A stretch of DNA of 64,000 nt from NCBI RefSeq assembly GCF_023065955.2, contig NW_026622875.1:15355001-15419000 (forward strand). Direction: 5' to 3'. This DNA is from Ursus arctos. Its lineage: Eukaryota; Chordata; Mammalia; Carnivora; Ursidae. The first letter of the stretch is position 1. Each line of letters begins with the position of its first letter. The notes under the pieces are model-generated. The model saw only the letters and a program-made list of their open reading frames with translations. It was not told the DNA's origin and did not search any database. Position numbers and translations under genes: made by a program. This document shows positions 45,122-58,820 of the stretch, piece after piece.

Positions 45122-48100
45122 AAGGCTCCCAAGTCAAGGTCAATATCTTAGATCAGTGCCCTAGCTTCTAGAGAGGCTAGGAAAGTGGGATTTCGAACTT
45201 TAACTTTCGTAGTGGGAGCCTTGTATTGCTTTTTAGCTAGAACATTCTCCAAACTTAGAAGAGGGGTTCAGATCTGGCCAGTTAAAAAGAATGACAAATA
45301 TACACTAAAGGGGGACATAATCATTTGTGGATGACATGTGGTCTTGTATTTGGAACTTTAAACATACTAAACAGTTTATTTTAGTTGATGCTTTGTGAAT
45401 GCAAGAGGAGGACAATTAGGATTTTCAGTTAGTAATTAAAATTTGTTTTTGTTAGTTGTAATAATTTTTCCATAGATATTGAAATTTCTGCTTCCCATCT
45501 CATGTTTATATATTTAAATTCTTCTTTTTTATGTACAGCTTGGTGATTAGTAAGCCCAAAGGCACCTTTATGTCTGTGTTTCATGTAACAGCGTGAGATT
45601 TTGGAGAGTCTGTAAACTGCCCCAAGTTGTTATAATTCATCCTATATGATGTCTCAGTTTCTGGAAAAGCATTTCTCCAAACACCTTCCATGGTGTTGAG
45701 TAAGAAAGGGTTCTGAGGTCAAATGTGTTTGCTTTACTCTAAAACAAACAAGCTGCTTTAGTGTAGGGCTTTTGAGAGTCTTCAGTGTGTATGGTAAATC
45801 ATCAAAAAGGGACTCTGACAGCATTTCCCAAATATATCTCACGGTAGAGTCCCAGGTTGGTTAAGTCTAGGTAAAATTAGAAGACTTAGGACCATTGCTA
45901 CATTCCAATATGTTTGGCTGTGAAACATAATTCTTCAAAAGTATCAGTTAGGACCAGTGATTTGGGGAACACATTTTGGGAAACTCAAGACTGAGTTCAC
46001 AAATGGAATCACATTAGCTTAAAAGTTTGGTTCTGTGGATTCTTGGTCTGTTTTGTTCAAGGCCAAAGAGTTTATTGTGACTTCAACATTAAGGTCACTG
46101 GGTTAAGTGCTGTGGAGTACTTAGAGATGAAAAGGGCTTGATTTCTGTTCTTCAAGCCCTGCTGTGCCAGGCATGCAAGTGGTTAGGTACAGATATTAAA
46201 GGAGTAGTTTTCTTGACATCTTCCTTCTTTGTTTTAAAGTGTGGGTTTAACAATTGGATCAATTGATGATTCTGGGTAAACCATTCTCTCAACTTGTGAG
46301 CCATGTAGAATCACTGTTAAAGGACTGAATGATATATAAGAAGAGATAAATTAGGGAATGTGTAATTTCTGTTAAGTCAGAGAAAACAGTTTTAATGACT
46401 TGGAGGAGTTCAAGTACTTTGTACATGTATTTGTGTCTGTTGATATTAAATAGGAGAAATTTTATAAACAATTATTTTCTCAGAAATCTTGTATTATCGT
46501 CCTTATCATCCTCGTCATTATCATCATATTCTATCATCATTGCTAGATCATTTACTATGAAAGGAGAACTTTGGTCCTTCGATTCTGATCTTATAATACA
46601 GTAGGATTTTAAGTGATAGAGGGAAAGCTCCTAAATGGGGAATAATTTCCAGAAAGAGTTAGTTTTTGTTTTTGTTTGCATCTAATTAAGACAACTGATC
46701 AGTTCAGTCAATTCAGGTAAAATTCTGCTCAAATCCTTGTCTTAACTGAACTGTCCGGTTGTTTGCGAGGCAGCCAGAATTTCCCTGTAACTTGATGGGT
46801 ATAACTGATTAATGACCCAATCTGTTGGTATTGCTCCAAGGAGGGCAAAAACAACCAAACAATGTTATCCAGGTGCTCCAATGGCCTGTTAGCATTGTGT
46901 AATTATATTTAATATCCCAATAAACTGCTTTTTTATGGATATGAAGAGGGAGGCTAGTAAACATTTTCTTGGCAGGCTTTTCTCTCTGGCATCTACTGAT
47001 GTTGATATATATTTATATATATGTTTTTAAACATGATCATCATCATTAATGGGTATAGTCTGCATATCCCTGGGGGGAATGTTGTTTGTTACTGAATTGC
47101 AGACCAGTATTTTTGAAAACTTGAAGATAAACAGGACTGCTTCATCCCATAAATCTTACCACCTGACTCATCAATTTGAGGTTCCTTATTGAAACAAGGA
47201 AAACGTCTTTAATCAAGCAAATATTTGGAAACTGCAAACATATCTCTATTTGGAATTTGGGAGATAATTAAAATGGACAGGTTATGATTGATTAACTCTT
47301 GAAGAATGGGTGAGTTCAAAGGCAGTTGGTTCTCTTTCTATCCTTATATCAACACTCCATCAACAGGAATTAAGGAAACAGCATAACTAGGCTCTAGCTC
47401 CTTGCTGAGGGCAATTAATCAGGACAGAAGAGTGGGGAGGTAAATTGGAATGGTGCCAAATAAATCAACCTGTTTTTGTACCTACATTTATCTTTGTTAA
47501 TTCTAATACACAATCTTATGATATTTGTGTATTAGATTATGGATTTTAGGAAGAAATTCTGAGGTATTTCTGATTATTAAATGAATCAATTAAATGTTAT
47601 ATTTCCATATTAGTGTCTTTACTGAAAACAAACTTGTAGGAAGATGTACATTTCTACCTTTAATTCAAATACAAGAAATGTTTCTTTTACCTTTTTGTAA
47701 GGTAGTAGGGAATTATCTTTATTCTTAAAATGCTGTGACACAACATGAAAGTTCCTTAAAACCTTTTGAAGAAAGGTCAGGGTTTTAATAAATAAAATGT
47801 TAATAATATTAAATGCTGTATGGGTAGAGAAATAAAAGCATAAAATCAATTCAAAAAAGAAAAAGTCGATATTTTCTGACAGCCTGTTTAATATTTACCT
47901 GATATGAATCTTCGAAAAGGTCTGTGTTCTACTTTGCATGGCTCCAGTTCAACTTCATTTTATTCTTAAAATTAGTTTGGAAAGGCAACCTCCAGGCACA
48001 CAGATACTGCAGCCGATGCTGTTATTTGGCGGTCTGGTTCTAACTACCAGATTGTTTTTTCTGTTCCCAGATTCTAACTCATTGAGACTCTTGTGTCTAT

Positions 48101-51051
48101 TATATTACTATGAGGTCATTTATAGGCTAACCCTGTGACGACCAGTCTGGTTGACATTTGAGGGTAACAGATTGACAACAGAATCTCCTGGAGTCATTTG
48201 AAAAAGTTGACGAAGTGCTTAGAAAGATAATTAGTACAATGGATATTTGCACTTGGATTTTCACCCTTTAGGAGGGATATATTTTAATGTTGGAATGTTC
48301 TGCAGTCCCTTTGAAGAATTAGATATCTTATCACCACAGTTTAAAATAATAAGATCCTTCCAAAGAATTTTGAGAATTAAATACTTAAATTGACACCTTG
48401 ATTGAGATTAAAAAAAAAAAGATTCAGAATCTTTGTTCAGTTTCCTTTTACCTCCAAAGTTTTGGTCTCCAAATGCAAGGAGGGTGAGGTTGCTTCACAA
48501 TTAATGACCTAATTTTGCAGCACTGCATGCTGTTCTCCAACGTTGATCTGACTTGGAGGCAAGTCTGTTAAACATGATGTCAGCAGGAATTATTTTGACA
48601 GTTGCCAGAAGCAGTAACATAAGGCTCAAGAAGTTTTCATTTTAGAATGTGGTAGCCTAGAATATTGATCTGTATACATACTAATGGGCAATCAAAGATG
48701 GTAGCACAGTGTTCAAGAGAAGAACCCACAAGGAAAAGTGATCAAGTTAATCAAACGAAACACCAGTTTTCTCAGGAAACATTGGAAGGTAAGGTTGAAA
48801 CACAAGAAATATCCCCGCTAATTTCAAATTAGACCAGCAGAATCAAAAGCACATTCTTCCTTTTGATGGTGTCTGGTATTGCACTACTGCCACGAGTAGT
48901 GATTCTAAACTGCATGAAATGGCATCCCTGATACATTGAACATTGGCTGTTGACAGGTCCCCCTTAATCTGAGGAGAGTGCCTCTGGATGGGCTACAGTT
49001 TTCATTTTCAGGATTGATGATCCAGCATCAGATTATATGATAAACTTCCTCAAAGCATGGTCTTGTGTTTTCTAACAGTGTTAGAAAACATTCAGTGTTT
49101 GCATTTCAGAATGGTAACACAAGGATAAATCAAATAGCAAATTAAATTTAGGTATGCCATCTGCTGCCTTTGTTTTATGAATTCCAGCCCATAGGACATT
49201 GACTGGGCATGAATGTATAAGCCATTGTCTTTTATTGTCGGGCTTACCACAAATATTGGACAAATGTTCATCCATGCTGTCAGTCTTCTTGGAAAGAGTA
49301 AAATTCAGCAAAAGTGAAATTTTTTTTAGTTGTTGTGAGTTTTTGTTTTAATAAAAATGAACCACAACAGAAGAAAAAACAGCATGTATTCGTTTCTCCG
49401 AGTGCAACATCTCAGCAGGCTTTAGGAACTCATCCACAAGGGGTAAATTGTCTAATGCGTAATTGTAAGCAGAACTGTAAAAAGCCATATTAGGTTTCCA
49501 TGATTTTATTCTCTTCTTCTGGTAAAAGGTCATTACTTCTCCCTGGGCCCCTAATGGTTAAGCCTTTTACAACTTTTTCATTTCCAAGAAAGTTCTTGAT
49601 TTCTACTGATGGTGACCCTTATGCCATGTCTTCACTTCATAGTGGTTTCTGTAAGACATTATGTCTTTCCAGTGTTTCTGAGGAAATTTTCTTAATATTC
49701 CTTTAAAACTTAAATTTTAAAAAGTCTCCACTTTTGGAGGGATAGTAGATAGATTTTTCTTAAGCAGTTTGTTGTAAACTATGACTTTATAGACATGAAA
49801 TTACATTTTGGTGCTATCATTGAGAAGCATTTTAAACTTTTGATATCTGTTGCTAGTCTGGATCTTTAGCAGCATTTGCTGAGATGCAGTGGTTACCAGG
49901 ACCAGTAAGAGCTGCTTTTCAAGGACTTTTGTAGATTTTTAGCTAACACCATAAAATGAGTTCTCTATTTCTGAGGCTAATAAAAGTCTTAATGATATGT
50001 GCATCCAACAGATGGGACAGAGGGCTATTTTGGCAGTGGGCAGTTGAAATCTGCCCTCAGTTGTTTGTATAAGGCTCTCACTAAAGTCAATAAAAGGTAA
50101 TTTTCACACACAATTTAATTCAGAGTATAAAATGTGGGGAAGAGTAGCTGGTTTAAGTCCAATGGGCATAAGGGTAGCATTTGGTAAAAGTTTTGTTTGA
50201 TGGCAAATTTAACTGACAGACAAGTTGATCAAGAGAAATACAGGACCAAGTCGCAAATTGTAGACAATGGCAGGGCTTCAGAGGCAGAGCAAGGACACAG
50301 CTGAAGTAATTATCCCCAACATCTCTGGCATAAGCCTTGATGATTTTAAAAAAAAAACCCAAAAAACAACAAAAAACCCCCTCTTTCTCTCTCTCTTTTT
50401 GTTCCCAGTTTTCTTCCTTTTTCACTCTCTTACTTACACATGTTTTTTAAATCACGTATCTGCTTATGCTTCTACTTAGCATGTTATCCAACAAACAAAC
50501 TGTTCACATGAATCACTACCACAGTGTGGGAGCATCATCGTGGACATTAGGTAGATCCAGAATATATACTCCAGCCATGTAGGGTCAGGCGTCTGGCCCA
50601 GACCTCCTGATATGAGAGAGGGACTCCGTATATTCTTCCTGGTTATGGTGAGGGGTATCATGTTTAATGCAGATAAAGCTTAAATGGGGCCAACAAACAA
50701 TCTGGAGACAGATTCATAAATGAAAATTATGCATATAAACCATTAGTAACTCCTTTTTCATGCACTTATTAAATGATTTGTTAATGACTTATTAATAGCT
50801 TACATGTATTTTGGGAATAATATTAAAAAAGTCAACAATGTTTTTAATGTGCATTATTTTATCTGATGGCTGGTGATCTCTGAACGTGGTTTAAATATAT
50901 GCCTGGCAGGTATGCAATACAGGTTTGTATTCTGGCTCGTTTATTGTTTAATCTTTGAAGGCAGGTACTGTATCCCTGTACACCAAGAATACATGTCAAA
51001 TGGGAAATGACTTTATAGTCATGAAATTAGTAACATTTTGTTAGACTGCTG
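45122..51051. other. Intergenic DNA upstream of CPB1, no gene seen
   Basis: About 5.9 kb. Short frames on both strands have no matching splice sites or recognisable domains. There is an ATC-rich patch at about 46495-46545 and A-runs at 48410 and 50347. The part 46690-46960 is repeat-poor, with intact-looking TAATTA-containing sequence. Confidence 0.6.
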
Positions 51052-51274
51052 CAGGTTTTCTCAATCTTATCACTGTTGACCTTTGGGGCTGGATAATTCT
51101 GTGTTGTGCAGGCTGTCCTGTGCATTGTAGGATGTTTAGTACTATTTCCTGAAAGTACCAGTCAGATGTCAGCAATAATCTCCCTTACTCCCTCCGAGTT
51201 GTGGCAACCAAAAATGTCTTTAGACATTGCCTAATGTCTCCTCAGGGCTAAGTTTCTCCTATTGAGAACCACTG
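51052..51274 (+). mobile_element. MER5A hAT-type DNA transposon
   Basis: Starts CAGGTTTTCTCAATC, contains GGCTGTCCTGTGCATTGTAG and GGCAACCAAAAATGTCT, and ends TTGAGAACCACTG. Both terminal inverted repeats are visible. Confidence 0.92.
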
Positions 51275-53009
51275 GCCCTCTGATAGGATTAGCTTGCTTC
51301 CAAATCTAGCTAAGGCTTCCTTGAACTTTAGTAAGATTGTAGATATAGATGGAAAGACAAATCAGGAAAAAGATATGTGTAGTATGTTTAGATTAGACAT
51401 TGGTCATGGCTTTTTGATGGCTCCATCAGCATAATAAGAACCTATTAAAGCTTTAAATCACAAGACAGTATCAGCAACAATGAGATACTTACATGCTAGC
51501 ATGAAAACTATGCTTGTTCCAATAGGTTATTCTTTGGAACTGTGCAGAACAGAGAGAGGTTGGCAGCCTGGTAGGTGGCTATGGTTTTGTGAGATGAAAT
51601 GGAGCAAGCAACTTTACCAAATCCTTAAGCATAGCTTGAATGGTGGAAGCTGAGATGTGACAAGTTGCCTACAAAGAAGGCAGCAGTTACTGAGTGGGAG
51701 GCTTTTTTTGAATAGAGTTATTTTGATTTCTTTAACATTCCATGCATTCATTCCTTCTGAACATCTACAAGTGCTTTCAGTCCCTCAGGGAAATTGGGTT
51801 CCTTTCATACTGCAGCTGAGCCTAGAGGCTATGACCATAGTAAATAGACTGCGGTGCTTCTTACTGTTCCTCATCTTTCTTGGGCTCAATTCCTTCTACC
51901 CTTTCTAGGTGAAGACGAGCTGGGACAGGAGCAGCTAGGACCTGTGTACTTATATCTACTTCCTTTCTGTTGTTTAGTTATGATGCTATCTCCCAAAAGT
52001 GAAGTGAGGAAGATGGACCCATTTCTTGCTAATTCTTGTCACTTTATGATCCAAGTAAATGATTTTTGTTGTCCTTGTCATTTTCCCATAGACGGTAGAA
52101 CATTCTGGACTTTGGCCTGCTTAATACTGTTAGTTAAAATCTTTGCAAGCACTAGACATTCTTCCTTATTTTGTACTTTTTTCTTTCATCCTTAGCACAT
52201 AATTTTAAAAGAAAACTATTTAGAATTTTAAAGAGCTAATGTAATTTGCTAATTTCTGAGTTACAGAATTCTTAAAAATGTATAACTGCTCACTAGGTGA
52301 TTTTAAAAGAGGGTAGTTTCAAGACTGAAGTGAATGGTGCATTTTCATTGGAAACGAGACTGTGCTTTGGTGAGAGTTTGAACGTGGATGTTGAAGTACA
52401 TTTCAGAGGTAGGCGATTATGGATAATTGTCGAAAGCCTGCTTAAGTGTTCAGATCTTTTTTGATAATAGATCTGTTTCAAGTTGCCTTTGGTCATTCCA
52501 GATGCCATAGTTGTCCAAACAGACCAAGCATTTCCAAACGTCCGTGCCTCTGTTCATGGTCTGCCAGCTGCTTGAAATACTTTCCTTTCTGAAGTCCAGT
52601 GGAGGAAATCCTTCACCTCCTTACTGTAGTTCAATGAACTCAGAACACAGTGTTTCTTGCAACCCCCCATTCCATTTTTAATATGTCGCAATTAGCTGTG
52701 GTTCTTACAATGAATACCATGTCATAATTGAATTGGTGACTTTTTTCTTAGTGGTATATAAAATAATGATTTATTTTTATAAATGATGGTGATTTAGACT
52801 TAATGAAATACAGTATATGAATGTAAACTGCCAGTGTGTTATCCAAGTGGAAATGTGCAGTAAGCAGTTGGAAGTGATGGGGTCTTTGGAGAAGTAAAGG
52901 TGTAAAATACATTCACCCATCTCAACATCCCCCCGAATCTCAATGCATTATAGCATCAACCCTAAGACCCAAAGTACTGAGAGGCCATGTAAACTAAGAA
53001 TTGATGAGG
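51275..53009. other. Intergenic DNA, no gene or nameable repeat
   Basis: Frames at 51657-51908 and 51854-52195 lack any family resemblance or coding signature. No repeat recognised. Confidence 0.6.
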
Positions 53010-53485
53010 AAGTAAATTTACAAAGTTGGGTAACTATCACCAAAATTCAATTTTAGAACCTTTCTATTACCCCAGATAGATCTCTCAGGCCCTTTGAAGG
53101 CGATCCCTGCTCTCATCCCCAAGTTCCAGGTAGTCACTGATCCACTTTATATCTCTTAGGTTTTTATTTTCTGGGTATTTCAAATAAGTGGAATAATAGA
53201 AAATGGGTCTTTTGTACCTGGCTTCTTTCATCTAGCATAATGTTTTTGAGGTTAATCTATATCGTAGCACCTATCAGTAGTTCATAACTTTTTTTTGCTG
53301 AATAATATTTCATCGTCTGGTTGGGCCACATTTTGTTTATCCGTTCACTAGTTCGTGGGCAGTTGGTTTGCTTCTACTTTTTGGTTATTATGAGCAATGC
53401 TACTAAGAACATGCACATTTAAATCTTTGTGTGGATGTTTGTCTTCATTTCTTTTGGGTAGAGACAGAATAATTTCTTGATCAAA
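53010..53485 (-). mobile_element. Old L1 (L1M type) 3' UTR fragment
   Basis: Reverse-oriented landmarks: GGCTTCTTTCATCTAGCATA, GCTGAATAATATTTCATCGT and TTGGTTATTATGAGCAATGC. Confidence 0.85.
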
Positions 53486-54954
53486 CTATGGATTTTTGTC
53501 TCAAGAGCAGGATGTTGTTCTATAGACATCTTTGAAATTTTCTTTTATGTGGGGGTTGTATTGAGACCTTGAGTTATATACCTAAAAATTAAAATACTAA
53601 TGAGTATGTGAATATGAGAAATGCAGCTAAAAGGCTGTTAAAATTTACTTGGCATCTGGTACAATTTACTGTCATTCACTGGTAACTACCGCCAGTCTTC
53701 CTGTCTGGAATAAAAATGACATATACATTATATTTACTACTCTGCTAATACCATCAAAAAGCCTAGCAATTGTCATTTCCAGACTGTCTGCTGTGAGGTG
53801 ATGTAGCAATCTAATTCTTTAAAACTGTGTCCTTGAGTGTATCATTTCATTCCCTCCCTTTTTGTCCTTTTATGGTTGAAGGGCATTTCACATTTGAAAA
53901 CTGGGATTTAGATTGATTCTTAAAGGGATGAAGAGGAAAAAAGTTATTTGTTTTAAAACCTTTCTAAATCCAGAAATACATGCAGGATAGTTTATTAATT
54001 TACCAGGGAAGTTAAGAGATTGGAAGGATTTCCCCATCTTGATTTGCTCTGTTTCCTGACCACTTACACTGCAGAGCAATGTAGAACCTAATTCTACATT
54101 TGCACATTTCTGACAGTATGAATAGGGAAAATGTTATGATGACTAATGTTAAAATAACATTAACAACAACTCTTCTCAGAACATTTCTGCTATACATTCG
54201 TAACAATCAATTAAAATTTAGAATTTGGTATTCACTCATCCATTGCTAAACTAGTCTTTTATTATTTCCAAAGATTTTTATGTAGCATCTTCCATGTGCA
54301 AGGCACTAATCTAGGTACGTAGATGACAAGTGTGAACAACAATTTAAATTGTACACAGTAAAGAAGCTGTCTAGCAGATGATTTTCCCAACTAATTTAAG
54401 GAAACTTAATTTGCCTTAGGAGAAGAAATTTGCAACTTTTGGTTACTTGATTTAAAGATCTTTGGGGCTTCCCTTTGCCTCTTTGGATGGAATAACTTGG
54501 TGGGCATTTTTCCTGAATAACTGTGGGTTTGGTATTTAACAGCTTCTAAGACCAGGAAGAACATGACTGAAAAGAAGAAGAATCATTCTCTAAGGTGAAA
54601 GTTCCAAGACCTCCAAGATGAGCTCTTTTGACCCCTATGTCTCTTGTTGAAACCTAAGGAGAAAGATATAAATATTGCTTAAAAGTAAAAATATGAAGTT
54701 AATTACAAACACTTCATACAGAATAAAAAATATTGTGCTGTGTCCTACATATTTAAAATTCTTGCACATTTCTCACACTGTTGATATTGTACAAGATGTT
54801 TAGTGTTTACTTCGGCTGAATGTGACACAATAGATCTTGAGTTAAAAATGGCTACTCGCTTGGGTATCAGATTCCCAGATGAAGCATAATTTGATTTTTA
54901 AATTCAGACTTTGCTGAATCACAGCAAGCACTCATCAGGTGACAATTATGGAGT
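53486..54954. other. Intergenic DNA, no gene seen
   Basis: 1.5 kb with no recognisable element, apart from a possible diverged L2/MIR-type piece at about 54240-54390 (TCCATGTGCAAGGCACTAAT). Confidence 0.6.
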
Positions 54955-55014
54955 GAATAAATAGATAATAAATAATTAATAAATAATAATTAATAAATAA
55001 ATAATAAATAAATT
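54955..55014. repeat. AT-rich (AAATAAT)n-like repeat
   Basis: Irregular tandem AATAAAT / AATAATTA units over 60 bases. Confidence 0.9.
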
Positions 55015-55376
55015 AGAGAAAATGCTAGTCTGAGTGTTGAGAAGAAAGCCTAGAAACTAATGATGTTATCATCTAATAGAAAAGCCATTTTCAACATAGG
55101 TATATATCAAGTTACATTTCAGACTTACCAAATTCTAATTTAAAGGGCTATGTCACCTTACAAAGACAATCTTACTGTAGCACAATATCTATATTTTCCA
55201 AAGTGTGGACGTGCATAATCCTGGTTGAGCCACACCAAGATCACTCCAGTTTTTTTCCTAGACTTTTCTTATATAATATTAATAAACATTGATTTTCATA
55301 TTGTGATTCTGTGATTTATAATAAGAACTATATATTTGGTCTTTGTCCCTGTTCCTGGCACATAACTCCTAAACCC

Positions 55377-55538
55377 TTGGAATTTCCTAAATGATAAGAG
55401 TGATAAAGATGTTTTGATACTCAAAACAAGCCCCTTTCAACCACATCTGAGTTACCGTTGGAATTTCCTAGTGGTAAGAGTGATAAAGATGTCTTGATAC
55501 CCAAAACAAGCCCCTTTCAACCACATCTAAGTTTAGTT
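55377..55538. repeat. Tandem duplication, two 81-bp units at the LTR 5' edge
   Basis: TTGGAATTTCCT starts at 55377 and again at 55458. The following about 75 bases agree at nearly all positions, including AAACAAGCCCCTTTCAACCA in both copies. Confidence 0.92.
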
Positions 55539-56162
55539 TAACGAGGTGACTTTTGGAATGCACCTAAGGATGGGGGCAGGTTGCCAGGGCCTCGATTAGG
55601 AGGTTGGAACTTTCAGTCCCACCTCCCTGACCTCCTTGGAGGGGAGGTGGGGTGGAGGTTGAATCAGCCTCCAATGGCCAATGATTTAATCAGTCATGCT
55701 TATGTAATGAACCTTCATAAAACCCCAAAAGGTTGGGGTTTGGAGAACTTCTGGGTTGGTGTACACATGAAGATTCAGGGAGAATGGCCTACTCAGAGAG
55801 CATGAAACTCTGAGCCCCTTCCCACTTACCTGGCCCTATGCATCTCTTCCATCTGGCTGTTCCTGAGTTATATCCTTTTATAACAAACCAGTAATCGAAT
55901 ATGTATAATGTTTCTTTGAGTTCTGTGAGTCACTCTAGCAAATTAACGAAACCCAAGGCGGGGGGGCTATGGGAACCTCTGGTCTATAGCCAGTTGGCCA
56001 CAAGCGCAAGTGACAGCCTGGACTTAGAATTGGTGTGGGGGCAGTCTTGCGGGAGTGAGCCCTTAAGCTAGCCATTAGTCCTAGAACCATATTGGGATCT
56101 GATGCTATCTCCAGGTAGTGTCAGAATTGAGTTAAATTGTAGGACACCCAGCTGGTGTCACA
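55410..56162 (+). mobile_element. ERV-type LTR (family not named)
   Basis: An LTR-like unit with GCCAATGATTTAATCAGTCA, CCTTCATAAAACCCCAAAAG, GCATCTCTTCCATCTGGCTG, CCTTTTATAACAAACCAGTA and the end GGACACCCAGCTGGTGTCA. I recognise this as a common mammalian class I-type LTR but cannot give the family with certainty. No internal retroviral genes adjoin it. The left limit is uncertain because of the 81-bp duplication. Confidence 0.7.
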
Positions 56163-56199
56163 GAAAAAAAGTGGGCAAATAATTGGGTGGTGTTAACAA

Positions 56200-56262
56200 C
56201 ACTCACACACCCACACCCGCACCCATGCATATATGCGTGCGCGCGCACACACACACGCACTC
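56200..56262. repeat. CA/CG alternating tract (Z-DNA prone)
   Basis: Positions 56224-56260 alternate pyrimidine and purine for 37 bases without a break, including GCGTGCGCGCGCACAC. Confidence 0.95.
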
Positions 56263-57294
56263 TTAAGAAATATCAACCAATGCCAAATTAGTAAGTGCAT
56301 TTTAAAGATTCCTTATTTGTCAGTTTAGCTTTTAAACAGAAAAAACTGCATTTGGTACTGAAGTATTAGAATGGAAATGTAGCTATGTTCATCGTCTGCT
56401 GGGATTAGGATCAGAGAGATCTGAGTTCCATAAATATACCTCCACAACTGCAGGCCCACTGGAGGAAGTGGGGGTTTTGAATACCAGAGGAAACAGGCCC
56501 TAAGGAACACTCAGCCTCCTGTTTTCTCCTGGTGTTATACATATGCTGATGGTGGCCAGGTGGAGGATTTGGCTAGCCCAACTAATTGCTTCTATCTGGA
56601 GGAATAAGCAAATAGTGCAGTAATAGTACACTACCCCTAGATACAAATTAAACAGTACTAAAGTGCACTTAGAAGAAATTAACAAAGCTCCAGAATGGGA
56701 AGTGACTTTAAAAAATTCATTCTCTTTTTATTTCAATTTTACAATTAATGGGAAATGAATAAATGAAAAGACCAAGGAGAGAGAGGAAATAGTAAGGGAT
56801 TATTACCACAACACAAAGCCTTTCTAGATATTATGTTTGAATGGGCTGACTAAAGGAGATGGAATTTTAATCATTTTCCTAGTTTTAAAGATTACTATTA
56901 CTTTAAAAAATTATTATTTTGGAAATCCTCAGGCCTAAGCTACAGAAATCACAAAATTTAATTTATTCTAACAGAAACAATGGTATAGCTGTTCTCTCTC
57001 CAGGTGGATGTGATTTTTTTTTATAACGTTGTATCAAGGCAGGTGATACAGTCCTAGGCACAGTAAGAGCTGCTTGTGCTTGAAGTGAAAGTCATACTTC
57101 TATCAACTTTGGTGTGTGAAAAATGGCTTGCCATTGGCACAGCATTGGTGTATATTTCACCAAACATAAGGGGAAAATAGATTTCCATACAGGTAAAAGG
57201 CATTCCACATTACACCAAATTCAGTTCTGCTTCCTTTTCATAGTTTGAAAATATTATCTGGTCGGTTGAGTGGGTCAGCTAAGGACTATCACCA
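56263..57294. other. Intergenic DNA, no gene seen
   Basis: 1 kb; nothing recognised. Confidence 0.6.
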
Positions 57295-57475
57295 TATTAT
57301 TTATTGAGAACTTACTCTGGGCCAGGCACAGAACTTTCAACTTAATGTGGATTATTTATATTGATTTTCATAATTTGTCTTTGAATTACTCCTATATTAT
57401 ATTTGAAGAAACTGGGACTTAGGAAAAAGTAACTGCTTAAGTTCGCACAACTGGTCAGAAGCCAAGATTTTAATC
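57295..57475 (+). mobile_element. MIR SINE
   Basis: Contains TTATTGAGAACTTACTCTGG, then GCCAGGCACAGAACTTTC and GAAGAAACTGGGACTTAGG, in MIR order. Confidence 0.8.
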
Positions 57476-58820
57476 AGAGACATCATGTTTATTTGTAGTT
57501 GAAACAACAAGCAGGGAGACTTACATAGTCTGGAAAGGGATGAGTCATATGAGAAAGAAGCATGGAATTTTAGGTGTGACTTTGACACAGATGCTTTTAC
57601 CTCCCTCCTGATTGGTTCTTCTTCATGAGGAATTATGAACAAAATAATGCAAAAAGCTTCATGACCGAGCATTGAAATAATTCTCATTTTCTTTGGCCAA
57701 GCGGCATGGTATCATGCTTTCCCCAATTGGCATTCTTATAAATTATTGTTATTTTTTCAGTTTTCTACCCAGATGGCTGAGTTTTTTTGTTGCAAAATTA
57801 GTTCAGATGGTCTTACACAAAATTACATGAAATGTTACACGTGCTTTATTGACATGAAATATTTAACATTTAATGAATTCCCTTGCCTCATTGGTAAGTC
57901 TTATCTATTCAGTACAATTTAAAAATAAATTTCATTCATGAGCCTCTTGTTTTCCTATTGTTTCCATATTTATTCAGTATTTTTCTTTACTTATTGGGAG
58001 ACTTGGTGGTTTTCTGGATTACTCAGCAGTGGCCCAGAATGCCAGCTAGAAAATTCAGTGGCCTCTAAGAGAATAAGCATTTAAATGCTTCTAGAATATT
58101 ATTTGAGGAGGAGGGTGGTAATTGTGTGTGAAATATGATTACGTTTTTGAGTGCCAGTGTATGGTTGTGTATTTGAGGTATGTGGATAATGATTTTAAGT
58201 GTTTGAACTTCTTACAGTCTTCTTGACTGTCCAGAAATATTTTTATTTTTGTTAGTATTAATTTCTATTGTGATATGGGATTAACTAATGAAACCTTCAT
58301 TTCTATAGGAAGAATTTGATATTTAAGTGATAAAAATTATACCTGTAAATATTCTACTTTGGAGATTGGATAACTTTACTGATTGTATATTGACTAAAGT
58401 GAGCAAATAATTGCCCATTTTCTTTCTGAGCTGTGGAAGGTGCTTTCTTTTACTTATGATTAAGAGGACTGGCCTGGAGCAAGCTGCATCCATCTCATAC
58501 TTTGGCAGCATGCCATGGTGCATTTCCCTTTTTGCCCAAACTTCATCTATTTGCCATGAACAGACCAATTCAAGGGCCTGCTCCTGATGATCATGTGCTG
58601 AGTGTACTGAGAAGTGGATTATGGAAAATGAGAAAAGAAAATGAAGCGAAGGAAGAGAATGGGAGGAGGAAGTAAGGAAAGACAAGTACAGAGAAGAAAT
58701 AGAAACTGCAGGAAAAAGGGACAGAGAAGGGGGATAAGAGATTCAGGACAAATCTGGGGAAAGGGAGGAATGGAGAGAAACAGAGAAGACTCTTCTTCCT
58801 GTACCTTTCTTCTTCTAAGT
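57476..58820. other. Intergenic DNA, no gene seen
   Basis: 1.3 kb; a purine-rich stretch at 58630-58790 (GA-rich on the plus strand), otherwise nothing recognised. Confidence 0.6.
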
